A stretch of 64,000 nt of DNA from Calothrix sp. NIES-2098 (GTDB lineage: Bacteria > Cyanobacteriota > Cyanobacteriia > Cyanobacteriales > Nostocaceae). The position numbers were made by a program, and so were the translations under genes. The notes under the pieces are model-generated. The model worked only from the letters and a program-made list of their open reading frames with translations, was not told where the DNA came from and made no database searches. Shown in pieces: positions 9,570 to 19,082 of this stretch. Location: assembly GCA_002368175.1 (NCBI GenBank), contig AP018172.1:3408001-3472000 (forward strand), read 5' to 3'. Position 1 is the first letter of the stretch. The number at the start of each line of letters is the position of its first letter.

Positions 9570-10235
9570 TTAACGTTTGCGACGAAAGGGAAAAGTACGA
9601 TGACGGCGATACCAGGTAGATCCAGCGACTAGCATTCCCAGCAATGCTAAAGCACCAACCAGGGGCATGACCTCTCCGGTACGGATTGCTTTTAAGCCGG
9701 AACTACCCAATAGAACAAATGGTAATACCCCCGGTACCGTTCCCAAAATAGTGCCGATCAGGTAATCTTTGAAGCTCACGGATGTCAAACCAGCAGCAAA
9801 ATTTACTAATCCATAGGGCATAATCGGTACAAGGCGAATGGCAAACATATAAAATACCCCACCCTGACGTACTTCTGCATCGATCGCCTGCCAACGCCCT
9901 GCTAGCCGCCGCGACACAATTTCATACCCAATTGTCCGCGCAAAGATAAAAGACGCGATCGCGGCCAAAATGGCAGCTACACTTGTCCAAAATGTTCCTA
10001 ACCAAGGGCCAAAAATCGCTCCCCCCGTTAAATTTAATGCTGTGGAAGGCAGAACTAATATTGTTGCTACCACATAAATTACCACATAAGTCACAGGTGC
10101 CCAAATACCAGAGTTTTTCAACCACAACTTAATTAAATCGGGATTAATTCCTCCTAAAAAATAGGCTGTCAGTGCAGTAGCTACTAAGCAAACTAAAAAC
10201 AATAAAGTAAAACTAGTTTTAAAATTCAACATCAA
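9570..10235 (-). CDS. TVP38/TMEM64 (VTT/DedA superfamily) membrane protein
   Basis: The 221-residue protein has an N-terminal membrane segment (about 9-28). The VTT core follows, with LNLTGGAIFGPWLGT, a glycine-rich re-entrant region, and FAIRLVPIMPYGLVNFAAG. A basic C-terminal tail ends the protein. VTT proteins are linked to lipid or polyprenyl-phosphate handling. Pairing with a polyprenyl-phosphate GT2 enzyme 7 bases downstream fits that theme (inference). This is the first gene of the pair; its promoter should lie in the gap that also holds the foldback repeat. Confidence 0.85.
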   Translation of the reverse strand: MMLNFKTSFTLLFLVCLVATALTAYFLGGINPDLIKLWLKNSGIWAPVTYVVIYVVATILVLPSTALNLTGGAIFGPWLGTFWTSVAAILAAIASFIFARTIGYEIVSRRLAGRWQAIDAEVRQGGVFYMFAIRLVPIMPYGLVNFAAGLTSVSFKDYLIGTILGTVPGVLPFVLLGSSGLKAIRTGEVMPLVGALALLGMLVAGSTWYRRHRTFPFRRKR

Positions 10236-10307
10236 TAAATTATCCCAATACTACGCGGTTAAGTAATTTGCAATCAGAATTTGGTTTAGAGAAAATGTTA
10301 AAAGGTA

Positions 10308-10408
10308 ATACCAATTTGAAAAAAGAATGCGACAGATTGTAGGGGTACGGCACTGCCGTGACCTCTAGAATATTATTGATGTGTCGCAAACATTATTTGA
10401 TTTGGTCT
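10308..10408. repeat. Foldback (MITE-like) repeat, copy 2
   Basis: It starts ATACCAATTTGAAAAAAG, continues through AATGCGACAGA and an internal TACGGCACTGCCGTGA palindrome, and ends CAAACATTATTTGATTTGG. It shares both ends with the copy at 4252-4386 but is about 34 bases shorter in the middle. It lies just upstream of the VTT gene. Confidence 0.65.
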
Positions 10409-10496
10409 AACTTTTCGCCTTAACCGACAAGTATTGATATCCATTATGTTTTTAATCGAGTGACGACGAGCAAGTTAAATTAGTTCTGTTTTTACC

Positions 10497-11255
10497 TCAA
10501 ATAAAACTACTCAAAAAATTAGTTAATATTGATGCTAAAACTTCAGGGTGAGATAGATGCGGACAATGCCCAGAAGCTATTTCAATCGCCTCAACTCCTA
10601 AACGCTGGCTTGCAGCATAGCGTGACCATGTAGGAGATAAGATGCGGTCATCGCTACAAACAATATATTTATGTTCAATCGTAGGAAAAGCTTTTAAAGG
10701 ATGCAGTTCAAAAATATATCCCATAAATTGTTGCGAACGACTTTTCGAGATTGCCCACTGGGCTATATCCGGTTGACAATCATGATAGAAAAAATCCCGT
10801 AATACTGCTGCGTCTGCATAATCTTTTCCTACGGAAGCTGGTTCATACATATAAGGCTCAGAGTGGAACTGTTCGAGTTGACTGGGGTCTTTTGGTTGGT
10901 AATTGAACGATCTAAGCGTATCAGAATCGAGATGATGCGCAAATTGATCGAGTGTACTGACTCCAGGATACGGGAGCAGCGCAGCCACAAATACTAATTG
11001 ACGCACTTTTACCGCTTCTGCAACCAGAGGAATTATCGTACCAGCCATTGAGTGACCAACTAGCACAATATCATCATCAGTTTTTGGCAGTGCTTGAATT
11101 ACTACATCCGCCATTTGAGACAGGGTAGTAGATGCATTTTCAATTGGCAAATCCATCGCAACAGTTTTGTGACCCTTGGCTTCCAAGTAGGGAATGAGCA
11201 AATCCCAACACCACGTACCTTGGAAAGCGCCGTGAACTAGACAAAAAAGACTCAT
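10497..11255 (-). CDS. Alpha/beta hydrolase, plant-esterase-like
   Basis: This 252-residue single-domain hydrolase starts with the oxyanion-region motif LVHGAFQG. The nucleophile elbow is GHSMAG (Ser69), an acidic residue sits in CSDDRIL, and the catalytic His is in SGHCPHLSHPE near the C-terminus. The pattern resembles the hydroxynitrile-lyase/methyl-esterase branch of plants and bacteria. The substrate cannot be told. It is monocistronic on the minus strand. Confidence 0.85.
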   Translation of the reverse strand: MSLFCLVHGAFQGTWCWDLLIPYLEAKGHKTVAMDLPIENASTTLSQMADVVIQALPKTDDDIVLVGHSMAGTIIPLVAEAVKVRQLVFVAALLPYPGVSTLDQFAHHLDSDTLRSFNYQPKDPSQLEQFHSEPYMYEPASVGKDYADAAVLRDFFYHDCQPDIAQWAISKSRSQQFMGYIFELHPLKAFPTIEHKYIVCSDDRILSPTWSRYAASQRLGVEAIEIASGHCPHLSHPEVLASILTNFLSSFI

Positions 11256-11638
11256 ATCAATTGATTAATAGTAATGGTGTGCGAGTTTCCTAACTTGTCT
11301 TATTTTTCAGCAATTTTCAACCTCATGCTAGTACAGCCAACAAAAAGTCTTGATTCGTGCTAGCCTGCGTGAACTTTTTCTGCTTTGCAGTAAAGTGAAC
11401 AAGCCAGGGAAACTGTCCTAACTGAAAGCAATCTCTGATTAGTACTTATGAACTCTTGATGAAGATGTCTGACCAGCGATCGCATCAATTTCTCCGGTTC
11501 TTGTCGAGCGAACCATACAAAGCGATCGCTTCTCCAAGAAATTAATTCAAGTAATAACAATAGGAGAAAATTCTGGAATTTGCAAATGCTAGTGGGTATT
11601 TAAATCCAGATAAAATTCAACTCTATAATTGAACTTCT
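11256..11638. other. Non-coding gap
   Basis: This gap separates the hydrolase start from the small membrane protein. It contains two HIP1-type sites. A 66-codon minus-strand frame at 11360-11560 has no family signature and no convincing ribosome site, and is not called. Confidence 0.4.
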
Positions 11639-11911
11639 ATGAAATCTCTTACCCCAGAATTTATCCGCGCTATCACCCCCATATTTATGGCTACTGTTGG
11701 AGCCGTAATTGGAGTTGCTGTTTTAGTTTCACCCAACATCACAGATGCAAAATGGTCTGCGGGTCTTGGTCTTGCTGGAACCGCAATTGCTGGGGCTGCT
11801 GGACTGGCACAAACTAGCAAAAGCGAACCTGACTTTTCTGTTAAAAAACAAGGGGACACTTTGCAAGTAGAAACTCCAGCAAACCAGCTAAATGACAAAA
11901 CTAAATCATGA
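11639..11911 (+). CDS. Small membrane protein, unknown
   Basis: This 90-residue protein has two hydrophobic stretches rich in Ala, Gly and Val (about residues 12-31 and 41-57), followed by a charged, probably soluble tail. That suggests a small two-pass membrane protein. I recognise no family. A perfect terminator hairpin 57 bases after its stop and a plausible coding composition support it as a real gene. Confidence 0.6.
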   Translation: MKSLTPEFIRAITPIFMATVGAVIGVAVLVSPNITDAKWSAGLGLAGTAIAGAAGLAQTSKSEPDFSVKKQGDTLQVETPANQLNDKTKS

Positions 11912-11967
11912 TAAATCCACATTCTTTGCTATGTGAATTTTGTATTAGTTTTCAATATTTCTTGTAC

Positions 11968-11991
11968 CAAAGTCCGCGTAGGCGGACTTTG
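11968..11991. terminator. Bidirectional terminator hairpin
   Basis: A perfect 10-bp stem, CAAAGTCCGC/GCGGACTTTG with loop GTAG, lies between two convergent genes (11639-11911 and 12018-14051). A/T tracts on both sides allow it to work in both directions. Confidence 0.75.
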
Positions 11992-12017
11992 TTTATATAA
12001 ATCTAACAATTCACGTT

Positions 12018-14051
12018 CTACTTCCAATCTTCCCAGTTTTGGTTAAAAATTGAAGTGTCAGGAAAAGCTGTAGGATTGCCATTTTTTTCTAAAAGACGTT
12101 TCAGCGCTTCTAATTGCGGTTCTGGTTTAGGTAAGTCATCCACCAATTGATAGGGTGCTACAGCATTGTTAATCGCAAAGGCTGCTATTGTCCCCGCAGC
12201 TGCACCAGCAGACCATTCAAAAGAGTGTACGCGATAGGCAGCAGCAGCAATATGACTGCTAGCAATACTTTTACCGCCGACAATTAAATTATCAATTTTC
12301 TGAGGAATCATTGCCCTGAGGGCAATTTGGAAGGGATAAGCTTGACCCGCACCGCGTCTTTCACCAGCACGTTCTGTATTACCTGGTGTTTCTGGAGGGC
12401 TTTGCGTCATGCAGGGATGAAAATCGATGGCGTAGTGACCGATACCTATAGCGTCGGGGAAAACGGTAGAACGAGTCCGCCGCATTGCTTTATCTGGTGA
12501 AATTTGCCCGGAAATTACCGATGTTGCTTCTAAACCTGCTAGTGCTGCTCTTAACTGCCGATACATATCTGCGGGCAGGGTTTTGCGGTAATATTCATCA
12601 TTATAGTTGCGGCGAGATATATCAATTTCCCAGATGCCAAAGCCAGAGGGTTGTCCCCAGCTGGGGCGGCCAATAATTCGCCGTCCTTCTCGCATATAAG
12701 GATATTTCGACAGGCCAGACACTGTCCCCATTGGGGAATTTAAGCCTGTTAACAAACGGTTATTTGGTCGCGGCTGCTTGACACCGTTTCCTAATTGAGA
12801 ATCTGTTGTCCCAGCAACTAGCCAGTAATAATAGGAGAGAGCATTTTCCTCAGCTTTACGCAAAGTATCTGTTCTCAGTCCCCCCATCCAACCACCAGGC
12901 TGCAACTGTCCAGTACTGGCTAACTGTTGGCGAGTATAAATTAAATTATCGGCAGCAGTTCCGGGGCGGTAGTCATTACCCCAAGTCCAGTTTTGCATGG
13001 AGATATCCCCAGGAGTGGGAGCAATAAAATTTACACCCCCAAATTTTTCTGGTTGTCCTTTTTTAGGACTCCAAATACGACGGTAGGTGAAAACTAAATC
13101 AAAGTTTGCCAAGCGTTGCAATTCATAGCTGAAATATGGCGCATATTGGGGATAATAGGGAGGCATTGTTTGGGGTTGCGAGTCTTTGGTAGCCTCCATT
13201 GCAAAGGTGTAGGTAAAACCTTGAGGACAATAGGGATCGTTTTGGGGGCTAGAAGCAGACGGCTCTAAGTAGGAACGCGCATCAATACCTAAGCGGTAGG
13301 GAACATCAGCCAGCGCAATTATTTCCCCTGTTTCGCTAGCATCTACAACATACCAATTCGACGCGGTTTTTGGATTTTTTTTGGGTACGAAGCGGATAAG
13401 AGTTTTATTAAACCGTGATGAGTTGCCGTAGGTATAGGCATCTTCAATGGTTTGAGATAAAGGATAAGTATTGAGAGGTGGCGCACCTTTTGCTGGTTGG
13501 TGTTGAATAGCGATCGCACTATTAATTATTTTGCCATCACTACTAATTTCTAGATCTTTAATTACCGTATTTGCAAACCATTGCAACTTGCCTTTGCCTT
13601 TTTTTTCGGCATCTTTGAGCATCTGAACCAAAATGTTGTGAGCATCACGGGGAAGAAAACAAGAGTCACTCACCCAGCAGTCACCAGGGTTGAGTTTACC
13701 GTACTTGCGCTGAATGCGATCGCGCAGTTCCAAATAACCGCGAGAATAAAATTGACGCGCCCTTTGAGTTGGTCTTTCGTCTAATGCAGATGTCCCTTGA
13801 GCAGAAATTTGTCCCCCTAGCCAGTCGGTAATTTCTGTTAGACATACAGTTCGTCCGGCTAGCAACCCCTCATAAGCTGTAGCTGCACCAGAAAGTCCAC
13901 CACCCACAACTAAAATCTCACAATTTACAGTTTTGTCGGGGTTTCTTGGTGGTGCAGCACTAATAGCAGAATAAGGTGCGAGAAAAGTAAAAATTAAGCT
14001 AAAACTTAAGAGCGATTTCTGTCCCTGAGCTATTTTTTGCCTACACTTCAT
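12018..14051 (-). CDS. Exported FAD-dependent oxidoreductase
   Basis: After a signal peptide (hydrophobic run ending near AISA, about residue 33) comes the FAD-binding Rossmann motif ILVVGGGLSGAA, followed by a Glu and an LGGQ-type segment. This matches the FAD_oxidored family of unknown substrate. A second flavin-contacting region near the C-terminus includes NLIVGGKSIASSHIA. I place the start at 14051: AAGGAATTC sits about 9 bases upstream and the signal peptide is then N-terminal. An in-frame ATG at 14081 lacks such a site. Predicted length is 677 residues and location periplasmic. Confidence 0.8.
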   Translation of the reverse strand: MKCRQKIAQGQKSLLSFSLIFTFLAPYSAISAAPPRNPDKTVNCEILVVGGGLSGAATAYEGLLAGRTVCLTEITDWLGGQISAQGTSALDERPTQRARQFYSRGYLELRDRIQRKYGKLNPGDCWVSDSCFLPRDAHNILVQMLKDAEKKGKGKLQWFANTVIKDLEISSDGKIINSAIAIQHQPAKGAPPLNTYPLSQTIEDAYTYGNSSRFNKTLIRFVPKKNPKTASNWYVVDASETGEIIALADVPYRLGIDARSYLEPSASSPQNDPYCPQGFTYTFAMEATKDSQPQTMPPYYPQYAPYFSYELQRLANFDLVFTYRRIWSPKKGQPEKFGGVNFIAPTPGDISMQNWTWGNDYRPGTAADNLIYTRQQLASTGQLQPGGWMGGLRTDTLRKAEENALSYYYWLVAGTTDSQLGNGVKQPRPNNRLLTGLNSPMGTVSGLSKYPYMREGRRIIGRPSWGQPSGFGIWEIDISRRNYNDEYYRKTLPADMYRQLRAALAGLEATSVISGQISPDKAMRRTRSTVFPDAIGIGHYAIDFHPCMTQSPPETPGNTERAGERRGAGQAYPFQIALRAMIPQKIDNLIVGGKSIASSHIAAAAYRVHSFEWSAGAAAGTIAAFAINNAVAPYQLVDDLPKPEPQLEALKRLLEKNGNPTAFPDTSIFNQNWEDWK

Positions 14052-14262
14052 TTTGGTGAATTCCTTCAAATCCAATATCAACTGTAGACGGTAGCATCTG
14101 GTAAATGTTTAGCTCAAGTTTTTTCTCGAAATTTCCAGATTATTATCTGCCGAGATCGCCGAGACTTCCAAATAGAGAATTATCCATCGCTGTTTTTACA
14201 GAAGATTAGGGGAAGCAGAGGGAAAAGAAATGCTTGACCCTTGACTCTTGACAAATCCAAAC

Positions 14263-15591
14263 TTAAGCAACTTGAGGAACTCGCTGTTGCACGGGAATTT
14301 TAATTACAAATTCTGTGTCCTTACCAGGGATAGATTGACAACAGAGACTACCACCATGCTTTTCTGTAATAATCTGGTGACTAATAGATAATCCTAATCC
14401 GGTTCCTTTCCCAGAAGGTTTAGTTGTAAAGAAGGGATCGAATAACTTGGCTTTGACATCTTCGCAAATTCCCGGGCCATTATCGCTAATGTAAATACCA
14501 ACCCAATCATCCCCAATCGTGGCAGTACGAATTTTAATCCGACTTGGATTTTTTTTGATTTCCTCAAATGAACGCTGTTGATTGTATTCATCTAATGCAT
14601 CAATGGCATTAGCAAGTACATTCATAAACACTTGGTTAATTTGTCCAGCACAACAATCAACTAATGGTAAAGGTTCGTATTCTTTAACTACTTCAATGCC
14701 AGGATGCTCTGGTCTTGCTTTTAAGCGATAATTCAAAATTGTCAATGTACTATCAATACCCTCATGGATATTCATCGGTCTCATATTCATATCATCTACA
14801 CGCGAAAAAATCCGCATAGAGTAAACAATTTCTCGAATACGTTTTGCACCGATATTCATTGAGTTGAGCAGCTTTAACAAATCATCTTCGATAAATTCTA
14901 AATCTGTTGTTTCTAGTTCTTTTTGAATGCGGAGTGTAGGATTGGGATATTCTTGTTGATAAAGGTGCAGAAGATTCAGCACTTCTTGAGTATATTCATT
15001 AGCATGACTGAGATTACCATAAATAAAATTTACGGGGTTGTTAATTTCATGAGCGATTCCTGCTACCATCTGTCCTAAGCTAGACAGCTTCTCGCTTTGA
15101 ATTAGCTTAATCTGCATTTGTTGTAGGTCATCATAAGCTAGGCTAACTTCTGTAACTTTCTGCTCTAATAAAGTATTTTTCTGCTCTAATTTCTGCGCTA
15201 GATCGTGCAGTTTTAAGTGTAATTTAACTCGCGATAAAACTTCTTCTTGTTGAAAAGGTTTGGTAATGTAGTCTACAGCACCAACTTCAAAACCTTCAAT
15301 TTTGTTAGCAGTATCAGAAAGCGCGGTCATAAAGATAATCGGAATATCTTTGGTTGCTAAATTAGCCTTTAACTGACGACAAGTTTCAAAGCCATCCATC
15401 TCTGGCATCATCACATCCAACAAAATTAGATCGGGTATTGCATAGGTAACTCTTTCTAAAGCTACCTTCCCAGATTTCGCTACCCACACTTCTAAGCCAG
15501 CTTGATCGAGGGCATCAGATAAGACGCCTAAATTGGCAGGATTATCATCAACAATCAGAACTGTGGCTGTTTGTTCAGTTACAAGATTCAT
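14263..15591 (-). CDS. Response regulator-histidine kinase hybrid
   Basis: An N-terminal receiver domain (1-125) carries phosphoacceptor D59 in LLDVMMPEMDG and the conserved Lys in YITKPF. A coiled coil (about 130-165) leads into a kinase with H181 in GIAHEINNP and an ATPase domain ending with DPFFTTKPSGKGTGLGLSIS. It has no sensor domain, so input probably comes by phosphotransfer to D59. The gene starts 5 bases after the stop of the PAS kinase at 15597-18584. The two should form a phosphorelay operon. The kinase core closely resembles that of the giant kinase at the window start. Confidence 0.9.
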   Translation of the reverse strand: MNLVTEQTATVLIVDDNPANLGVLSDALDQAGLEVWVAKSGKVALERVTYAIPDLILLDVMMPEMDGFETCRQLKANLATKDIPIIFMTALSDTANKIEGFEVGAVDYITKPFQQEEVLSRVKLHLKLHDLAQKLEQKNTLLEQKVTEVSLAYDDLQQMQIKLIQSEKLSSLGQMVAGIAHEINNPVNFIYGNLSHANEYTQEVLNLLHLYQQEYPNPTLRIQKELETTDLEFIEDDLLKLLNSMNIGAKRIREIVYSMRIFSRVDDMNMRPMNIHEGIDSTLTILNYRLKARPEHPGIEVVKEYEPLPLVDCCAGQINQVFMNVLANAIDALDEYNQQRSFEEIKKNPSRIKIRTATIGDDWVGIYISDNGPGICEDVKAKLFDPFFTTKPSGKGTGLGLSISHQIITEKHGGSLCCQSIPGKDTEFVIKIPVQQRVPQVA

Positions 15592-15596
15592 AGTTT

Positions 15597-18584
15597 TTAT
15601 TTGTAAGATTGAATGAGTGCGAGAATGTCTTTGTCTTGAAATCCTTTTGCCAGTTCATGCAGCTTATTTGCAAAGGGGATGTATTTTTCATCCATTTCTG
15701 CAAGCAATGCTGCCTGTTTAATAATTCCTTTGAAGTTACCCTTCATCACTAACTCGTACAGAGTTTCTATTTCTGCTGGAGGCGGAGCAACTAGATCGGT
15801 ATTTTCTGGCTCTAGTTGGCTGACATCATTCTGTTCTTCATACAGCCACTCTAGATGCAGATGTTTCCGCAATTTCTGGAAGAGATCGATCGCCTGTATG
15901 GGTTTGGGAAGAAAATCATTCCCGCCAACTTCCAAGCTGCGATGTTGATCGGTTTCAAACACACTTGCAGAAGAAACAATAATGGGAATGTCTTTGAATG
16001 CCTCTGACTTACGAATGCGCTCGATTAGTCCAAATCCATCAAGTTCTGGCATCAACAAGTCAGTCAGGACAAGATCTGGCTGAAATTCGGCAAGTTTCTG
16101 CCAACCCTCTTCGCCATTGAATGCTTCTTCTATCTCAAAACCGATGGGACTGAGCAAATTTGCAATGACTGAGCGATTTGCCCACTTGTCATCAACGATC
16201 AGAACCTTAGGATGCCAATCTTTGATACCAATAATTTGACCCTTGTCGTCAGCTTGCGATGTTTTTACCCATTCATCAGCTTCGGGCAGGTTGGCATCAA
16301 ACCAGAAAATACTACCAACTCCCATTTCACTTTGTACGTAAATGGTGCTGCCCATCAATTCGACAATTCTTTGGCTAATTGCCAATCCCAACCCTGTACC
16401 CTCGGTTTGGCGGCGGCTATCTCCTGCTTGCTCAAAGGGTTGAAAAATAGCTTGAAGTTTGTCCTGGGGAATACCGATACCCGTATCGCGAATTTCAAAG
16501 CGAATTCTTCCTTCACAGGCATAGCTAATTGTAAAGGTGACGCTGCCAGTGTCGGTAAATTTGATGGCATTGCTCAGAAGGTTGATCAATACTTGCCGCA
16601 AGCGTTTTTCATCAGCACGAATGCCAATAGGTAATTCGGCGGCTAATTGATATTGGAACTTAATATTTTTCAGTTCGGCACGGATGCGGCACATCTCGGC
16701 TACGCCTTGCAAGAATGCTGGAAAGTGGAAATCACTTGGCATGAGTTCGACTTTCTGCGCCTCAATTTTCGACAAATCTAAGATGTCATTAATTAAGGTC
16801 AACAAATGAGAACCGCACTGATAAATTACATCAATACGCGATCGCTCTTCTGCTTGCAAATTTTTGGAACGCTGAAGAATTTGGGCATATCCCAAGATAC
16901 CGTTGAGGGGAGTCCGCAATTCGTGGCTCATGTTGGCGAGAAATTCGCTTTTGGCATAACTCGCGGCTTCTGCGGCTTCTTTGGCTTTGGCAAGGGCGAT
17001 TTCTGATTGTTTGCGATCGCTAATATCTCTGGTGGTGGCAACAATGCCCAGAATGTTACCCTGAATATCCCGCCAAGGGCCCTTTGTAGTTAGGAAGGTT
17101 CCTCTCAACTCTCCTTGATAGACATCTTCTTCATAAGACTCGGTCATGCCTGTTGTGATGATTTGGCGGTCTTTGTCCATGATTTCCCGTGCCACCTCAG
17201 GCGTTAGGATTTCAACGTCAGTTTTGCCGACGATCTCCTCAACTGGCTGACCCAAGAAGTTGGCTAAATTGGAGTTGAGAGCAACATGACGCCCCTCCAG
17301 ATCCTTAACAACAATGAAGTCTGGCGTACTTTCTAAAATCGAGCGCAACAGTGTATTGTTGGCTTGGAGAGCTTGTTCAGCTTGTTTGCGATCGTGAATA
17401 TCGCTGCAAGTGCCTACCCACTCTCGGATGCTGCCATCTACGTTGAGGACGGGAACGCTTCGACCTTGGAAATAGCGATAATTACCATCTGCACCTCGGA
17501 TGCGATATTCTACGTCATACAAGCTTTTGGTTTGTACTGCCTGCATCCAGGACTGAGCCGTTTTTTCGCGATCTTCGGGATGAATTGCATCCAACCAACC
17601 AAGATTAACTACTTCGGCTGCGGTTTGTCCGGTGTAAGCTCTCATACTCGGTATGTCTGGCGATCGCCCTTGAGAATCTGCTGTCCAGACTATTTGAGAA
17701 GTGGCTGTAATCAAGGAACGGTAACGTTCTTCGCTTTGTTGAACTGCTATTTGCGCTTGTTTGCGATCGGCAATATCTTGAACTGTAGAAATAAAGTATA
17801 CGGGTTCTCCAGAGGTTTTACGCAGTAAAGAAACGTCGAGGTTAATCCAAATTATCGAACCGTTCTTATGGATATATCGCTTCTCCATTGAGTAGCGAGG
17901 AATTACACCTTCAAGCAACTGCTGGACATACTCTAAATCGCTTTCTAGGTCATCGGGATGAGTAATATCTTGAAATGTCAGTGCTACTACTTCCTCACGC
18001 TCATACCCAACAATGTCACAGAAGCGTTGATTAACCAGTAACCAATTTCCATCTAAACTGACATGACAAATGCCTATGGCTGCTTGTTCAAAAGTTAAGC
18101 GGAATTGTTCTTCGCGCTCTTCTAACTCTAATTCCGCTTGCTTGCGTTGAGTGATGTTTTCGCTAAACAACATAATGCCGCCGATTTCACCACTGGCGGT
18201 ATACCAAGGACGTATAGACCAGCTGATCCACGAGATAGAGCCATCTGCTCGTGGATAGGGATCTTCAGTAGCTTCTGCGATCGCTCCTGCTAAACACTGT
18301 TGGTGAATCTGCTTCCACTCTGGTGTAACGTCAGGAAATATCTCATAGTGAGAGCGTCCAATAATATCATTGCTCAGTTGATATTCTTCTAACCATTTGC
18401 GACTCGTACTTAAATAGCGCATTTCCCGATCGAAGATGGCCATGGCCACAGGATTGTACTCAATTGCTTGCTGCAAAAATCCCGCGCAGTCGCACAAACC
18501 GATTTGTGCCTGGTTGCTTCCATTCACACAAGTTTGTGTTCCAACATATGTCTGGGCGTTTTCAGATGGGAATTGTTGGCTCAT
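15597..18584 (-). CDS. Multi-PAS hybrid histidine kinase
   Basis: Four PAS/PAC sensor modules occupy about residues 30-530, several ending in the typical DI(T/S)DRKQ(A/S) linker. The kinase follows, with FLANMSHELRTPLNG (His about 552), an N-box and GTGLGLAIS. A C-terminal receiver contains VLIVDDK at about 790 and LTDLLMPELDG. It has no membrane segment, so cytosolic sensing of light, redox or small ligands is possible. The ATG at 18584 is chosen because AGGA lies 6 bases upstream; an in-frame TTG at 18590 is the alternative. It forms an operon with the following receiver-kinase. Confidence 0.9.
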   Translation of the reverse strand: MSQQFPSENAQTYVGTQTCVNGSNQAQIGLCDCAGFLQQAIEYNPVAMAIFDREMRYLSTSRKWLEEYQLSNDIIGRSHYEIFPDVTPEWKQIHQQCLAGAIAEATEDPYPRADGSISWISWSIRPWYTASGEIGGIMLFSENITQRKQAELELEEREEQFRLTFEQAAIGICHVSLDGNWLLVNQRFCDIVGYEREEVVALTFQDITHPDDLESDLEYVQQLLEGVIPRYSMEKRYIHKNGSIIWINLDVSLLRKTSGEPVYFISTVQDIADRKQAQIAVQQSEERYRSLITATSQIVWTADSQGRSPDIPSMRAYTGQTAAEVVNLGWLDAIHPEDREKTAQSWMQAVQTKSLYDVEYRIRGADGNYRYFQGRSVPVLNVDGSIREWVGTCSDIHDRKQAEQALQANNTLLRSILESTPDFIVVKDLEGRHVALNSNLANFLGQPVEEIVGKTDVEILTPEVAREIMDKDRQIITTGMTESYEEDVYQGELRGTFLTTKGPWRDIQGNILGIVATTRDISDRKQSEIALAKAKEAAEAASYAKSEFLANMSHELRTPLNGILGYAQILQRSKNLQAEERSRIDVIYQCGSHLLTLINDILDLSKIEAQKVELMPSDFHFPAFLQGVAEMCRIRAELKNIKFQYQLAAELPIGIRADEKRLRQVLINLLSNAIKFTDTGSVTFTISYACEGRIRFEIRDTGIGIPQDKLQAIFQPFEQAGDSRRQTEGTGLGLAISQRIVELMGSTIYVQSEMGVGSIFWFDANLPEADEWVKTSQADDKGQIIGIKDWHPKVLIVDDKWANRSVIANLLSPIGFEIEEAFNGEEGWQKLAEFQPDLVLTDLLMPELDGFGLIERIRKSEAFKDIPIIVSSASVFETDQHRSLEVGGNDFLPKPIQAIDLFQKLRKHLHLEWLYEEQNDVSQLEPENTDLVAPPPAEIETLYELVMKGNFKGIIKQAALLAEMDEKYIPFANKLHELAKGFQDKDILALIQSYK

Positions 18585-18590
18585 GATCAA

Positions 18591-19082
18591 TCCTGAATTC
18601 CAGCTGGGGTTATCGGGTTTTTATGCGATCGCAGGTTTAGACTAGCTCCACATCTGAGCTTTTTGTTCTAGAACAATCCCTGTTTGGATGTTCGTGCAAA
18701 AGTGTTGGCTGTCAAATTTAAAACATAAAATAGTCAAATCATTTCTGATTCCTCTATGATCTATTGAATCGAATAGTTGTAAAGCCGAGATCCGGGTAAA
18801 AACGGAAATATAAGTTTACATTCCCTATTTTTGAATCAACCAGAAATAATTATCTGAAACGTTTGCTGGATCGAGAAAAAAAATTTCTTTTGGCTTTTAA
18901 TCAGTTAAAAATTGTTCTGATATATAGTAGCAATAATAACTAACATTTTTAACGTCTAATTATATTTACTTAGATATAAATTTTCTGTCTTGGTAGCTTA
19001 ACAATGAGGAACAAGGAAAGAAGGATTTTTGGCTGTTCATAAGGGCATCAAATAAGCTACCTCACAGCTAGAAGCCTTGTCA
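18591..19082. other. AT-rich intergenic region
   Basis: This gap of about 490 bases lies upstream of the PAS-kinase operon and downstream of the SLH gene. It is very AT-rich. I see no conserved operator, hairpin or small gene; it must hold the kinase operon promoter. Confidence 0.4.

Noticed and set aside
11360..11560. 66-residue minus-strand protein
   Set aside because: No ribosome site, no family motif and an ordinary intergenic composition with HIP1 sites.
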